Positions 10,259 through 22,841 of a stretch of 64,000 nucleotides of DNA are shown one piece after another. Both the position numbers and the translations under genes were made by a program. The notes beneath the pieces were generated by a model. The model saw only the letters and a list, made by a program, of their open reading frames with translations. It did not search any database and was not told the origin of the DNA. The DNA lies in NCBI GenBank assembly GCA_016946835.1, contig JACVTC010000024.1, positions 1-64,000 of the forward strand. Reading direction: 5' to 3'. This stretch comes from Neocallimastix lanati (nom. inval.) (Eukaryota; Neocallimastigomycota; Neocallimastigomycetes; Neocallimastigales; Neocallimastigaceae). The first letter of the stretch is position 1, and each line of letters starts with the position of its first letter.

Positions 10259-11830
10259 CTTTAGAAAGATAAAAGAAATAAATATTTTTCTTTCTTTCTT
10301 TCTTTTTTTTTTTTATTAATTTTTTTTATTATTTTTATTTTAAATTATTTTATTTCAAAAATAAAATAAAAATAAAAATAAAAAAAAAATTAAAAAATGA
10401 TGAGAGGAAGAGGGGAAATTTTTTCTTTTTTTTTTTTCTACTTTAGAAAGATAAAAGAAATAAATATTTTTCTTTCTTTCTTTCTTTCTTTTTTTTTTTT
10501 TATTAATTTTTTTTATTATTTTTATTTTAAATTATTTTATTTCAAAAATAAAATAAAAATAAAAATAAAAAAAAAATTAAAAAATGATGAGAGGAAGAGG
10601 GGAAATTTTTTCTTTTTTTTTTTTTTTTTTTTTTTCTATTTTAGAAAAATAAAAGAAATAAATATTTTTCTTTCTTTTTTTTTTTTTTTATTAATTTTTT
10701 TTATTATTTTTATTTTAAATTAATTTATTTTAAAAATAAAATAAAATAAAATAAAAATAAAAATAAAATTAAAAAATGATGAGAGGAAGAGGGGAAATTT
10801 TTTCTTTTTTTTTTCTACTTTAGAAAGATAAAAGAAATAAATACTTTTCTTTCTTTCTTTCTTTTTTTTTTTTTATTAATTTTTTTTATTTTTATTTTAA
10901 ATTATTTTATTTTAAAAATAAAATAAAATAAAAATAAAAAAAAAATTAAAAAATGATGAAAGGAAGAGGGGAATTTTTTTCTTTTTTTTTTTCTACTTTA
11001 GAAAGATAAAAGAAATAAATATTTTTCTTTCTTTCTTTCTTTCTTTTTTTTTTTTTTTATTAATTTTTTTTATTATTTTTATTTTAAATTATTTTATTTT
11101 AAAAATAAAATAAAATAAAATAAAAATAAAAATAAAATTAAAAAATGATGAGAGGAAGAGGGGAAATTTTTTCTTTTTTTTTTTCTACTTTAGAAAGATA
11201 AAAGAAATAAATATTTTTCTTTCTTTCTTTCTTTCTTTTTTTTTTTTTTATTAATTTTTTTTATTTTTATTTTAAATTATTTTATTTTAAAAATAAAATA
11301 AAATAAAAATAAAAAAAAATTAAAAAATGATGAGAGGAAGAGGGGAATTTTTTTCTTTTTTTTTTTTTTCTACTTTAGAAAGATAAACGAAATAATATTT
11401 TTCTTTTTTCTTTCTTTTTTTTTTTTTATTTTTTTTTTATTTTTATTTTAAATTATTTTTTAAAAAAAATAAATTAAATTAAAAAATGATGAAAGGAAGA
11501 GGGAAATTTTTTTCTTTTTTTTTTCTACTTTAGAAAGATAAAAGAAATAAATATTTTTTTTCTTTTTTTTTTTTTTATTAATTTTTTTATTATTTTTATT
11601 TTAAATTATTTTTAAAAAAAAAATAAAATAAAAATAAAAATAAAAAAAAATTAAAAAATGATGAAATGGAAGAAGGAAATTTTTTTTTTTTTATTTTAGA
11701 AAGATAAAAAGAAAAAATATTTTTCCTTCATTTTTATTTTAATTTTTTATTTTTATTTTTAATTATTTTTTTTAAAGAATAAAATAAAATAAAAATAAAA
11801 AAAAAAAGTGATGAGAGGGAGGAGATGAAT
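10259..11830. repeat. ~160-192 bp tandem repeat array
   Basis: About nine units, recognised by ATGATGAGAGGAAGAGGGGA at 10397, 10584, 10776, 10953, 11145, 11327, 11486, 11658 and 11808. Each unit carries a pyrimidine run, TACTTTAGAAAGATAAAAGA, a CTTT microsatellite and an AAAATAAAAT tract. Unit length varies from 159 to 192 because homopolymers differ. The right-hand units (after ~11380) are more diverged. A 108-codon frame at 10397-10723 is a repeat artefact. Confidence 0.9.
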
Positions 11831-12330
11831 TTTTTTTTCTTTTTTTAATTGTAAAAGGCTAAAATTTTAGAAAATTAAAAACAATAATATATATGTTTTT
11901 TATTTAAAAAAAAATAAGAAAGGAAGAAAGAAAGAAAGGAAAAAAAAATAAAAGAATATAAGAATTTTTTTTGTTATCCTTTTTTTGCTTATTAAAAGGC
12001 TAAATTTTAGAAAGATAGAAAAAATAATATTTTTATTATGGTTTTTTCTTTCTTTCATTTTTATTAAAAAAAAAAAAAATAAAATAAAAAAATTAAATAA
12101 AATAAAAAAAATTAATCATTATGGGAAGAAGTATTTTTTATTATATGTAAATTAATTAATTTTTTTTCAAAAGTTATTTATTTAAAAAAATGTCATGAAA
12201 TGAGTATAACTATCTTTTTTTTATTAAAGACCTTATAATTTTAAATGTCTTAAATTTATTTTAAAAAAGTTTTACTTTAAAATATGGATAACCCATTTTT
12301 TATTTTTAAAAATAATTATTAAAAAAAAAA
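11831..12330. other. AT-rich low-complexity DNA
   Basis: Decayed edges of the preceding array may continue to about 12060 (TAGAAAGATAGAAAAAATAAT at ~12009). No gene is visible. Confidence 0.6.
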
Positions 12331-12492
12331 AATAATTAAAAGTTATAAATTAAAGAATCATAAATAAATAATTATTAACGTTTTTTAAAATTATAAATTA
12401 AAGAATCATAAATAAATAATTATTAACGTTTATTAAAATTATAAATTAAAGAATCATAAATAAATAATTATTAACGTTTATTAAAATTATAA
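12331..12492. repeat. 48-bp tandem repeat
   Basis: Just over three units of a 48-base repeat containing AAAGAATCATAAATAAATAA and ATTATTAACGTTT (ATTAACG at 12374, 12422 and 12470). Confidence 0.85.
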
Positions 12493-12820
12493 ATAATAAA
12501 ATAAATTATATAATAGATAATAAATATAATACCTAAATAATACCAAAATATCAATATATATAACTAATAATAAAATTTATACAAAATTTTCATTTTAATA
12601 TGATAATTTTAATATTTATATTAATATAATATTGAATGGATTAATGTTTAATTTATAAATAACAAATAGTATTTTTTTAATGCTATTTTCATTGTATTAT
12701 AACTATAATTTATTAATATTTAATTATGAAATTTAATTAATTATTAATTTTTAAATAACTATATTAAAATATTTTATTTATTAGTTTTTGTTTAATATTT
12801 AAATTATTATTATTTATAAA
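12493..12820. other. AT-rich DNA without gene
   Basis: Nothing recognisable is present; simple AT sequence. Confidence 0.6.
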
Positions 12821-12868
12821 ACTTTTTTTTTTTTTTTTTTTTTGATTAGATTTTTATTACTATATAAC

Positions 12869-12909
<41 letters not shown>

Positions 12910-13095
12910 AAAAAAAAAGAAGCAAAGCAAAAAAAAAGAAAAAAAAAAAGAAAAAAAAAGAAGCAAAGCAAAAAAAAAGAAAAAAAAAAAGAAAAAAAAA
13001 GAAGCAAAGCAAAAAAAAAGAAAAAAAAAAAAAAAAAAAAAAAGAAAAAAAAAGAAGCAAAGCAAAAAAAAATATATATATATATATATATTATT
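12821..13095. repeat. A-rich minisatellite with GAAGCAAAGC units
   Basis: A T run near 12823-12843 is followed by an A homopolymer (~12870-12907) and four copies of GAAGCAAAGC embedded in A runs (12919, 12960, 13001, 13054; spacing 41, 41, 53), ending in a TA microsatellite at 13070-13091. The open frames here encode only Lys-rich or Phe-rich strings and are not genes. Confidence 0.9.
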
Positions 13096-13233
13096 TTTTT
13101 TTTAAATTTATAAAATATGAAAAACTTATATAAAATTAATTACTTTTAATTCAGTTTTAAATTTTAAAAAATAATTTTAATTTAGTTTTACGAAATTATT
13201 TGAAATTATTAATTAAAAATTTATATTATATAA

Positions 13234-14765
13234 AATAAAAGCGTTTGTTCTATTGTTTATTCTCATTATTTATTTATTTTTAAATATTGTTTAAAATAAT
13301 AGTTTTATAATTATATTGTTTTTATATTTGCATCATCCCTTTGATAAAACAAAATAATAAATAAATTATTTTAAAAACAAATAAATTTTTATGAATCCGT
13401 TTTTTTATTTTATTTTATTTTATTAATATAAATAAATTATTTTAAATAAAAGAATAAATCCCTTTGTATTAAAATGTAAATTAAAAGTGGACCTATAATA
13501 TTTTGTTTTATTTTATAATATTTTGTTTTATTTTTTTAATAATAAAGAAATTTAGAGTATAAATATCTTTTGTTTTTTTTTAAAATATTTTTTCCGTATT
13601 AATGAGTATTCGTTTGCAATATTCATTATATCAAAATAAAATAAAATATATTTAAATAATTCGCCCAGAATTCAGGTTTTTTAACCTGTTTTCTGGAATG
13701 TCTTTAAACTCTTCCAGTTGACACTTTTGTTAGCTGGACTCTTTTTGATTTAAACTCCGGTTCTCACTTTTGATTACTGGAATGTAATCTCTCCGGTTTC
13801 CTTTTGGAATGATTTTTTGGTTCCTTTTGGTTTTCAGGATTTCTGTTGTCTTGCTGAACTCTCCGGTTTACTCTTTGTTGGTTTGCTGGATTCTCTTTCG
13901 GTTATTCTTCTGGTTACTTGATTGGTTGTTGGATTCTCGTTTGCTTATTCTCCAGGGTACTCCTTTGATTCAGAGTTCTTGTCTTTTAGTTCTCTTGTCT
14001 ATTCTTTGGGTTATTCTGGATTCTTTGGATCCCTTTTTTTGGTTCTCGGTTCTCCGACCTTACCTTCTTGGGATGTATTTTCTTTATTCTCTATGATTGT
14101 TATAATAATTAACAATACTTTTAATTAATTATTATTTATTTAATAATTAATTATTTTATTATTATAATAATCTATTTAATAAACTTATGTATAATTGTTA
14201 TTATTTATATAATAACAATATTTTTTAATCAAAATTGTTTGTTTATTATTTCTCATAATAATAATCTTCTATAAAATCATGTATTAATTATTATTATTTT
14301 CATAATAATAATAATTTTCTATTTTAAAATGTATTATTTATTAACTCATGTATTAATTATTATTTCTCATAATAATTATAAACTCATGTATTAATTATTA
14401 TTTTTATAATAATATTAATTCTTAAAGATTGTATTAATTATTATTTTACAATAATAATTACTTAATATTTAAAGTTATTATTCGCTTGCTATAATTATTA
14501 TTATTTTCTTAATAATAATTCTCTAGAATAGTATAGAATTCTTTGTTACAAATAGAATAGTTTAAAAATCTTAGAATAGATTTTAATATCTAAAATAAAA
14601 ATCTTATTTTCTATTATTATTTGTTTAAAATAATAATAGTCGCTAGAATAGTTTAATAATTAAACTTCTTGAAAATCAATAATGATTTTTCTTAAATTAT
14701 ATATACATTAATAATGTATTAACTATTTTGATTAATTTTATTAAATAAAATTATAACGTTTAAAA
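13234..14765 (+). repeat. Repeat A, copy 3 (full, 1532 bp)
   Basis: Same length and, by eye, the same sequence as copy 2 (5515-7046). Its 5' end starts at the same base without a telomeric tract on its left, while its 3' end abuts CCTAACCCTAACCCT. The identity implies a very recent duplication or ongoing homogenisation. Confidence 0.9.
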
Positions 14766-14780
14766 CCTAACCCTAACCCT
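14766..14780 (+). repeat. Interstitial telomere-like tract
   Basis: CCTAACCCTAACCCT joins repeat A copy 3 to repeat B copy 2. Confidence 0.85.
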
Positions 14781-16181
14781 TTATATAATTTTATATAAAC
14801 TTTTATCATTTTATATAATTTTATATAAACTTTTATCATTTTATATAATTTTATATTTTTATAATTATATACTTTTTATTATTATCTTATATAATTATTT
14901 CTTTTAATAATTATATATACTTCTTTTCTTTTCTTGTATAATTATTTACTTTAAGTAATTATACATTTTTTATTTTCTTATATAATTATTTCTTTTAATA
15001 ATTATATACTTTTATTTTATTTTATTATATAATTATATATCTTTTATAATTATATATTTTTTAATTTCTTATATAATTATTTTCTTTAAATAATTATATA
15101 TACTTCTCTTTTTTCTTATATAATTATTTCTTTTAATAATTATATACTTTTTATTATCTTATATAATTATATACCTTTTATAATTATATATTTTTATTAT
15201 TTACTTATATAATTATTTATTTTAAATAATTATATACTTTTATTTACTTATATAATTATTTATTTTTAAATAATTATATACTTTTTATTTACTTATATAA
15301 TTATATATCATTTATAATTATATACTTATATTTACTTATATAATTATATATCTTTTATAATTATATACTATTATTTACTTATATAATTATTTATTTTTAT
15401 ATAATTATATATTTTATCATTATCTTATATAATTATTTATTTTAATAGTTATATACTTTTTATTTACTTATATAATTAAATACTTTTTATAATTATATAT
15501 TTTATTATTTATTTATATAATTATTTCTTTTAATAATTATATATTTTTATTATTTTATTATATAATTATATATCCTTTATAATTATATATTTTATTCACT
15601 TATATAATTATTTACTTATAATAATTATCTATTTTAGATATATTTACTTATAGATATTAATACTTAATAATAGTTATTTTAATATTTCCTTTTAGAGATA
15701 GTCAAGATATTGAAATTCCTCATGGGATTTCAGTATATGAATTTTAAGTTTGTTAAATTTTCATAAATTTTCTCTTAGATATAGTTAATTAGAATATTTT
15801 CCTTTTTTAGATAATGGACATATTTAGTATGTCCGTTTTACTTTTTAATCAAAACTTTAAATACTTTAATTTACTTTTGATCAAAACTTTAATAACTTTA
15901 AATTTATTTTTGATCAAAATTTTAATAACTTTAAATTTATATTTTTATCAAACTTTAAATATTTTAATATTAAATAATTTTATTAGTTAGCTAAATCTTT
16001 ATTAATATTTAACTTAGTAATAATATTTAATACTTCAATTTACTTATTAATTCTTATTATAGTTATACTTAGTAAAATCTTTTAATCAATTATTTTTATT
16101 ATTATATTTTTCTTGTAATTATTATATTTATCAAATACATGTAATATTTTGTAAATCTTAAATAAATAAAAGAATTTAAAA
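14781..16181 (+). repeat. Repeat B, copy 2 (expanded palindromic array)
   Basis: The left 820 bases are about 18 imperfect units of roughly 40-50 bp, each an inverted repeat around ATAATTAT...ATAATTAT separated by TATTTTA or TTCTTTTA spacers. The right part (15607-16181) matches 4925-5499. It ends AGAATTTAAAA before CCTAACC. The array is about four times longer than in copy 1, so copy-number change of the palindromic unit is the main difference. Confidence 0.85.
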
Positions 16182-16196
16182 CCTAACCTAACCCCT
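16182..16196 (+). repeat. Interstitial telomere-like tract
   Basis: CCTAACCTAACCCCT, slightly degenerate, at the right end of repeat B copy 2. It is the innermost tract of the left array. Confidence 0.75.
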
Positions 16197-16499
16197 ATAA
16201 TAACTTTTATATTTTATTAATATATATTTTATTAATATCCCACTTTTATTTTAGATTATATTATTTCTATTAATATTTTATTTTTATATTTGATTAAAGT
16301 ATTTTTATGAGTACTTCATTTAATTATTTTATTTAAATAATTTCATTTCTTTATAAATACTTTTTTTGTATTTTATTAAAGTATTAATATTATTCTTTTA
16401 TTCTATATTTTAAAAAGTACTTTTATAATTTATTTTTAAATTTTATTAGAGAATTGATATATTTTACTTTATTTTTATTTAATTATTTATTTTAATATT

Positions 16500-19400
16500 A
16501 GAAATATCTAAAAAGATTTTAAATATTTTATAAAAATAAATAATTAAAATAAATTATAAGTAAGTAAAAAAATATAAAAGAAGTATTGGATAAAAATAAT
16601 TTACAAGAATAAAAAAGGTATAAAAGAAATATTAAATAAAAATAAGTTACAAGAATAAAATAATTATTGAATAAATATTTAATAAAAATAAATTACAAGA
16701 ATAAAAAAGGAAAAAAGAAGTATTTTATAAAAATAGGTTACAAGAATAAAAAAAGAATAAAAAAGTATTGAATAAAAATAAGTTACAATAATAAAAAATA
16801 ATAAAATAAATATGTAATAAAATTAAGTTAAAAGAATAAAACAAAATAAACTATAAAAAAGTATTTGATAAAAATTTGTTACAAGAATAAAAAAGGTATA
16901 AAAGTAGTATTGAATAAAAATTAAGTTAAAATATTAAAATAAAATAAAGTATAAAAAAGTACTTGATTAAAATAAGTTACAAGAATAAAAAAAAATTAAT
17001 ATTAATATTGTATAAAAATAAATTGCAAGAATAATAAATGTATAAAGGAAATATTGCTTAAAAAAACAAGTTACAAGAATAAAAATACTAAAAAAGAAAT
17101 TTTGAATAAAAATATAATAAAAGAATAAAATAAAATATATTATAAAAGAAATATTGAATAAAGATATATTTCAAGAATAAAAAAAGCATAAAAGAAGTAT
17201 TGAATAAATATTAAGTTATAAGAATAAAAAAATAATAAAATAACTATTAAAAAAAAATAAGTTAGAATAATAAAAAAAAATATATTATAAAAAAAATATT
17301 AAATAAAAATAAATTACAAGAATAAAAAAAGTATAAAAGAAATATTGCTTAAAAAAATAAGTTACAAGATTAAAAATAGTATAAAAGAAATATTGAATAA
17401 AAATATAGTAAAAAATAAAATAAAATATATTATAAAATAAATTATGAATAAAAACAAATTACAAGAATAAAAAAAGTATAAAAGAAATATTGTTTAAAAA
17501 AATAGGTTATAATAATAAAAAGAGCATAAAAGAAATATTAAATAAAAATATAATAAAAGAATAAAATAAAATATAGAATATAAGAAATATTTAGTAAATT
17601 ATGAATAAAAATAAATTAAATGAATAAAAAAAGTATAAAAGAAATTTGTTTAAAAAAATAAGTTATAAGAATAAAAATAGTATAAAATAAATATTGAATA
17701 AAAATATAGTTAAAGAATAAAATAAAATATAGAATATAAGAAATATTTAGTAAATTATGAATAAAAATAAATTACAAGAATAAAAAAAGTATAAAAGAAG
17801 TATTGCTTAAAAAAATAAGTTACAATAATAAAAATAGTATAAAAGAAATACTGAATAAAAATATAATAAAAGAATAAAATAAATAATATTATAAAAGAAA
17901 TATTTAATAAATTATGAATAAAAATAAATTACAAGAATAAAAAAAGTATAAAAGAAGTATTGCTTAAAAAAATAAGTTACAATAATAAAAATAGTATAAA
18001 AGAAATATTGAATAAAAATATAATAAAAGAATAAATTAAAATATAGTATAAAAGAAATATTTAATAAATTATGAATAAAAATAAATTACAAGAATAAAAA
18101 AAGTATAAAAGAAGTATTGCTTAAAAAAATAAGTTACAAGAATAAAAATAGTATAAAAGAAATATTGAATAAAAATATAATAAAAGAATAAAATAAATAA
18201 TATTATAAAAGAAATATTTAATAAATTATGAATAAAAATAAATTACAAGAATAAAAAAAGTATAAAAGAAGTATTACTTAAAAAAATAAGTTACAAGAAT
18301 AAAAATAGTATAAAAGAAATATTGAATAAAAATATAATAAAAGAATAAAATAAAATATAGTATAAAAGAAGTATTGAATAAAGAATAAATTACAAGATTA
18401 AAATATAATAAAATATATATTGAATAAAAATAAGTTACAATAATAAAAATAATATAAAAGAGGTATTGAATAAAAAAATAAGTTAGAAGAATAAAATAAA
18501 ATATAGTATAAAATAAATATTGAATAAAAATAAATTACAAGAATAAAAAAAGTAAAAGAAATATTGCTAAATAAAATAAGTTACAAGAATAAAAAATTGT
18601 ATAATAGATATATTTAATAAAAATAAAATAAAAAAATAAAATAAAATATAGAATAAAAAGAAATATTTAATAAATTATGAATAAAAATAAATTAAAAGAA
18701 CAAAAAATGTATAAAAGAAATATTACTTAAAAAAATAAGTTACAAGAATAAAAATAGTATAAAAGAAATATTGAATAAAAATAAATTACGGTAATAAAAA
18801 AATAATAAAAGAAATATTGAATAAAATAAATTACAAGAATAAAAAAGTATAAAAGAAATATTGAATAAAAATATAATAAAAGAATAAATTAAAATATAGT
18901 ATAAAAGAAGTATTGAATAAAGAATAAATTACAAGATTAAAATATAATAAAATAAATATTGAATAATAATAAGTTACAATAATAAAAATAATATAAAAGA
19001 GGTATTGAATAAAAAAATAAGTTAGAAGAATAAAATAAAATATAGTATAAAAGAAATATTTAATAAATTATGAATAAAAATATATTACAAGAATAAAAAA
19101 AGTATAAAAGAAATATTGCTAAAAAAAATAAGTTACAAGAATAAAAAATAGTATAAGAGATATATTTAATAAAAATAAATTACAGGAATAAAAAAATAAT
19201 AAAAGAAATATTGAATAAAATAAATTACAAGAATAAAAAAGTATAAAAGAAATGTTGAATAAAAATATAATAAAAGAATAAATTAAAATATAGTATAAAA
19301 GAAATATTTAATAAATTATGAATAAAAATATATTACAAGAATAAAAAAGTATAAAAGAAATATTGCTTAAAAAAATAAGTTACAAGAATAAAAATAGTAT

Positions 19401-21240
19401 AAAAGAAATATTAAATAAAAATATAATAAAAGAATAAAATAAAATATAGTATAAAAGAAATATTTAATAATTTATGAATAAAAATATATTACAAGAATAA
19501 AAAAAGTATAAAAGAAATATTGCTAAAAAAAATAAGTTACAAGAATAAAAAATAGTATAAGAGATATATTTAATAAAAATAAATTACAGGAATTAAAAAA
19601 TAATAAAAGAAATATTGAATAAAATAAATTACAAGAATAAAAAAGTATAAAAGAAATATTGAATAAAAATATAATAAAAGAATAAATTAAAATATAGTAT
19701 AAAAGAAATATTTTATAAATTATTAATAAAAATAAATTACAAGAATAAAAAAAGTATAAAAGAAATATTGCTTAAAATAAGTCAAAAGAATAAAAATAGT
19801 ATAAAAGATATATTGAATAAAAATATAATAAAAGAATAAAATAAAATATAGTATAAAAGAAATATTTAATAATTTATGAATAAAAATATATTACAAGAAT
19901 AAAAAAGTATAAAAGAAATATTTCTTAAAAAAATAAATTACAAGAATAAAAAAAGTATAAAAGAAATATTGCTTAAAAAAAATAAGTTACAAGAATAAAA
20001 ATAATATAAAAAAAATATTGAATAAAAATATAATAAAAGAATAAAATAAAATATATTATAAAAGAAATATTGAATAAAAATAAATTACAAGAATAAAAAA
20101 AATATAAAAGAAATATTGCTTAAAAAAATAAGTTACAAGAATAAAAATAGTATAAAAGAAATATTTAATAAAAATATAATAAATGAATAAAATAAAATAT
20201 AGTATAAAATGAATATTTTATAAATTATTAATAAAAATAAATTACAAGAATAAAAAAAGTATAAAAGAACTATTGAAATAAAATATAATAAAAAATAAAA
20301 AAACTATAAAAGAATTATTACTTAAAAAAATAAGTTATAATAATAAAAATAGTATAAAAGAAATATTGAATAAAAATATATTAAAAGAATAAAATAAAAT
20401 ATTTTTTAAAATAAATATTGAATAAAAATAAATTACAAGAATAAAAAAAGTATAAAAGAAATATTGCTTAAAAAAATAAGTTATAATAATAAAAATAGTA
20501 TAAAAGAAATATTGAATAAAAATATAATAAAAAATAAAAAAAGTATAAAAGAAATATTGCTTAAAAAAATAAGTTATAATAATAAAAATAGTATAAAAGA
20601 TATATTGAATAAAAATATAATAAAAGAATAAAATAAAATATTTTTTAAATGAAATATTGAATAAAAATAAATTAAAAGAATAAAAAAAGTATAAAAGAAA
20701 TATTGAATAAAAATATAGTAAAAGAATAAAATAAAATATAGAATATAAGAAATATTTAGTAAATTATGAATAAAAATAAATTAAATGAATAAAAAAAGTA
20801 TAAAAGAAATATTGCTTAAAAAAATAAGTTACAAGAATAAAATAATTATTGAATAAATATTAAAAAAAAAATAAGTTAAAAGAATAAAATAAAATATAGT
20901 ATAAAAGAAATATTGAATAAAAATATAATAAAAAATAAAAAAAGTATAAAAGAAATATTGCTTAAAAAAATAAGTTACAAGAATAAAAATAGGATAAAAG
21001 ATATATTGAATAAAAATAAAATAAAAGAATAAAATAAAATATAGTATAAAAATTGAAATATTGAATAAAAATAAGATATAATAATGGAACAAAATAAAAT
21101 AAATATTGAATAAATATTGAATAAAAATAAGATATAATAATAAATTAAATATTGAATAATTATTGAATAAATGTTGAATAATAATAAGTTACAAGAATAA
21201 AATAAATAATGAATAAATATTAAATAAAATTGATATTTCA
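16500..21240. repeat. A-rich satellite, 157-bp higher-order repeat
   Basis: Basic units of about 45-55 bp (AATAAAAATAAATTACAAG, then AATAAAAAAAGTATAAAAGA) fill this block. In 17598-18225 the anchor ATTATGAATA recurs at 17598, 17754, 17911, 18068 and 18225, a 156-157 bp period made of three different subunits. Elsewhere the order is more scrambled. The plus strand is strongly A-rich with few C and G. Frames on the minus strand (20829-21241) are artefacts. 16197-16500 to its left is T-rich, as if the satellite's strand composition flips near 16510. Confidence 0.9.
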
Positions 21241-21244
21241 ATTA

Positions 21245-21281
<37 letters not shown>

Positions 21282-22036
21282 GATTTCTGTTTCGGTTTTT
21301 TATTTTCAATATTACTTAATCTTTTTCAATGTTTATTTTACATATATATATATATATATATATATTTTTAATTTAGTTTCTATTCTATATAAATATAAGT
21401 ATTTTTATTTTTTTGATATATTTGTTAAAATGATTTTTAATACTATTTATTAAATAATATTTATTAAATACTACTATTTAAATAATCATTTATATCATTT
21501 ATTTAATACACTTATATTAATTAAACTTATATAATAAGTTTAAATAATTCATATAAAAAAAAAAGGGTGGAAGTGTTAAATTTCTTTGGATTAATAAAAT
21601 AAAACAATTAAATAAAAAAATAAATAAAAAAATATATAAATAAATAAAAAATATATAAATAAATAAAAAATATATAAATAAATAAATAATATATATAAAT
21701 AAAATAATTAAATAATATATACAAATAAATAAATAATATACTTAAATAAATAAATAAATATATATATATATATATATAAAATGAATTAAAAATAAAAAAA
21801 ATAAAAAAAAAAGAATTAAAAAAAAAAAAAAAATAAAATAAAATAAAATAAAATTAAAAAATAAAAAAAAAAAGAAACAAATCACAATTTTATAAATAAT
21901 AATAATAATAATAATAATAATATATAAATATAAAATTTATATATAAATTGATAAATAAATAATTATTAAACAAATATAATTTATTAATAATCCTCATATC
22001 TTTTCTATTTTAACTTTAACTTTTAATAAAACCGAA
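21241..22036. other. AT-rich DNA upstream of Cys-rich gene
   Basis: A T run of about 32 bases (21249-21280), a TA microsatellite near 21341-21365, A-rich tracts and an AAT microsatellite near 21898-21920. The ~60 bases just before the ATG at 22037 are T/C-rich (TCTTTTCTATTTTAACTTTA) and could be the core promoter and leader, but no definite element can be named. Confidence 0.55.
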
Positions 22037-22705
22037 ATGGTTATTATAAAATTCAATATTTTGTTAATATTTATTATTTTTATTTTTATTATAAATAATA
22101 GTTTCGGCGAAACTATTAGTAAGGAAAAAGTATTATCGTTAAAAGCAACAAAATGTACTGAAAACAAAGATTGCCCTGAATCTGTTGAATGTTATAACGG
22201 ATTTTGTAATATTCTATATTATTGTCATAATGAAGAATGTATAGAAATAAAAGAAGGAATGTCTTTTAGTAGCTATGCTAATCTTGAAAATTATAAATTT
22301 TATAATACCACTGACTTAATTTTGGAATCTTGTCCAGAAGATGCCAGAAATATTGAGAAATGTTTTACACGTTATTGTTTGAATGATAGTAACTGTTATA
22401 GTAATAAATGCTTTAATAATACATGTATTATTAATAATCAATTTACAACTACATCTTGTTCAGTTTATACAGGTTCTGACCACTTTACATGTTCAAGATT
22501 AGAATTTGAAAATTGTAAAAATGACAAAGAATGTTACCCTTATCGCTGCAACGAATACCATTTTTGCACAAGTGCTATGGAAAAAAACTGGTTAGGAATA
22601 GCTTTATTTAAAGTATATTTTATCATAATATTAATAATTATTATTATAGTATTTATTATTTTCAAATTAATAATAATTATAAATAAAAAATGTACAATTA
22701 AATAA
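22037..22705 (+). CDS. Secreted or membrane-anchored Cys-rich protein
   Basis: A 222-codon intronless frame starting at ATG. Residues 1-24 form a hydrophobic signal peptide (LLIFIIFIFIINNSFGE). The ectodomain has 18 Cys, many in repeated groups with C-x5-C-x4/5-C-x4/5-C spacing: 40-46-52-57, 114-120-125-130 and 160-166-171-177. This pattern resembles the small Dickkopf-N-like or EB-like Cys-rich modules common in anaerobic gut fungi (family resemblance by memory). N-glycosylation sequons such as NDS, NNT and NTT are present. Residues ~187-216 form a transmembrane helix followed by a short Lys-containing tail. This fits a type I membrane protein or a cleaved cell-surface protein. The GC content is clearly higher than its flanks, which supports a real gene. 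Function unknown. Confidence 0.8.
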   Translation: MVIIKFNILLIFIIFIFIINNSFGETISKEKVLSLKATKCTENKDCPESVECYNGFCNILYYCHNEECIEIKEGMSFSSYANLENYKFYNTTDLILESCPEDARNIEKCFTRYCLNDSNCYSNKCFNNTCIINNQFTTTSCSVYTGSDHFTCSRLEFENCKNDKECYPYRCNEYHFCTSAMEKNWLGIALFKVYFIIILIIIIIVFIIFKLIIIINKKCTIK

Positions 22706-22841
22706 ATTTAAATTAAATAAGTAAATACATAAATATATAAATATTGAATAAATAACAGTATAAAATCGAACATATAACTATATAAAAATAAATAATTAAA
22801 TAATAAATAAATTATTAAATTAAATTATTAAATATTTAAAT

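Noticed and set aside
12814-13105. Lys-rich and Phe-rich frames
   Set aside because: They are translations of A homopolymers with GAAGCAAAGC interruptions.
20829-21241. Tyr/Phe/Ile-rich frames on the minus strand of the satellite
   Set aside because: Repeat-derived AT sequence; no domain, and the frames drift with the satellite unit.
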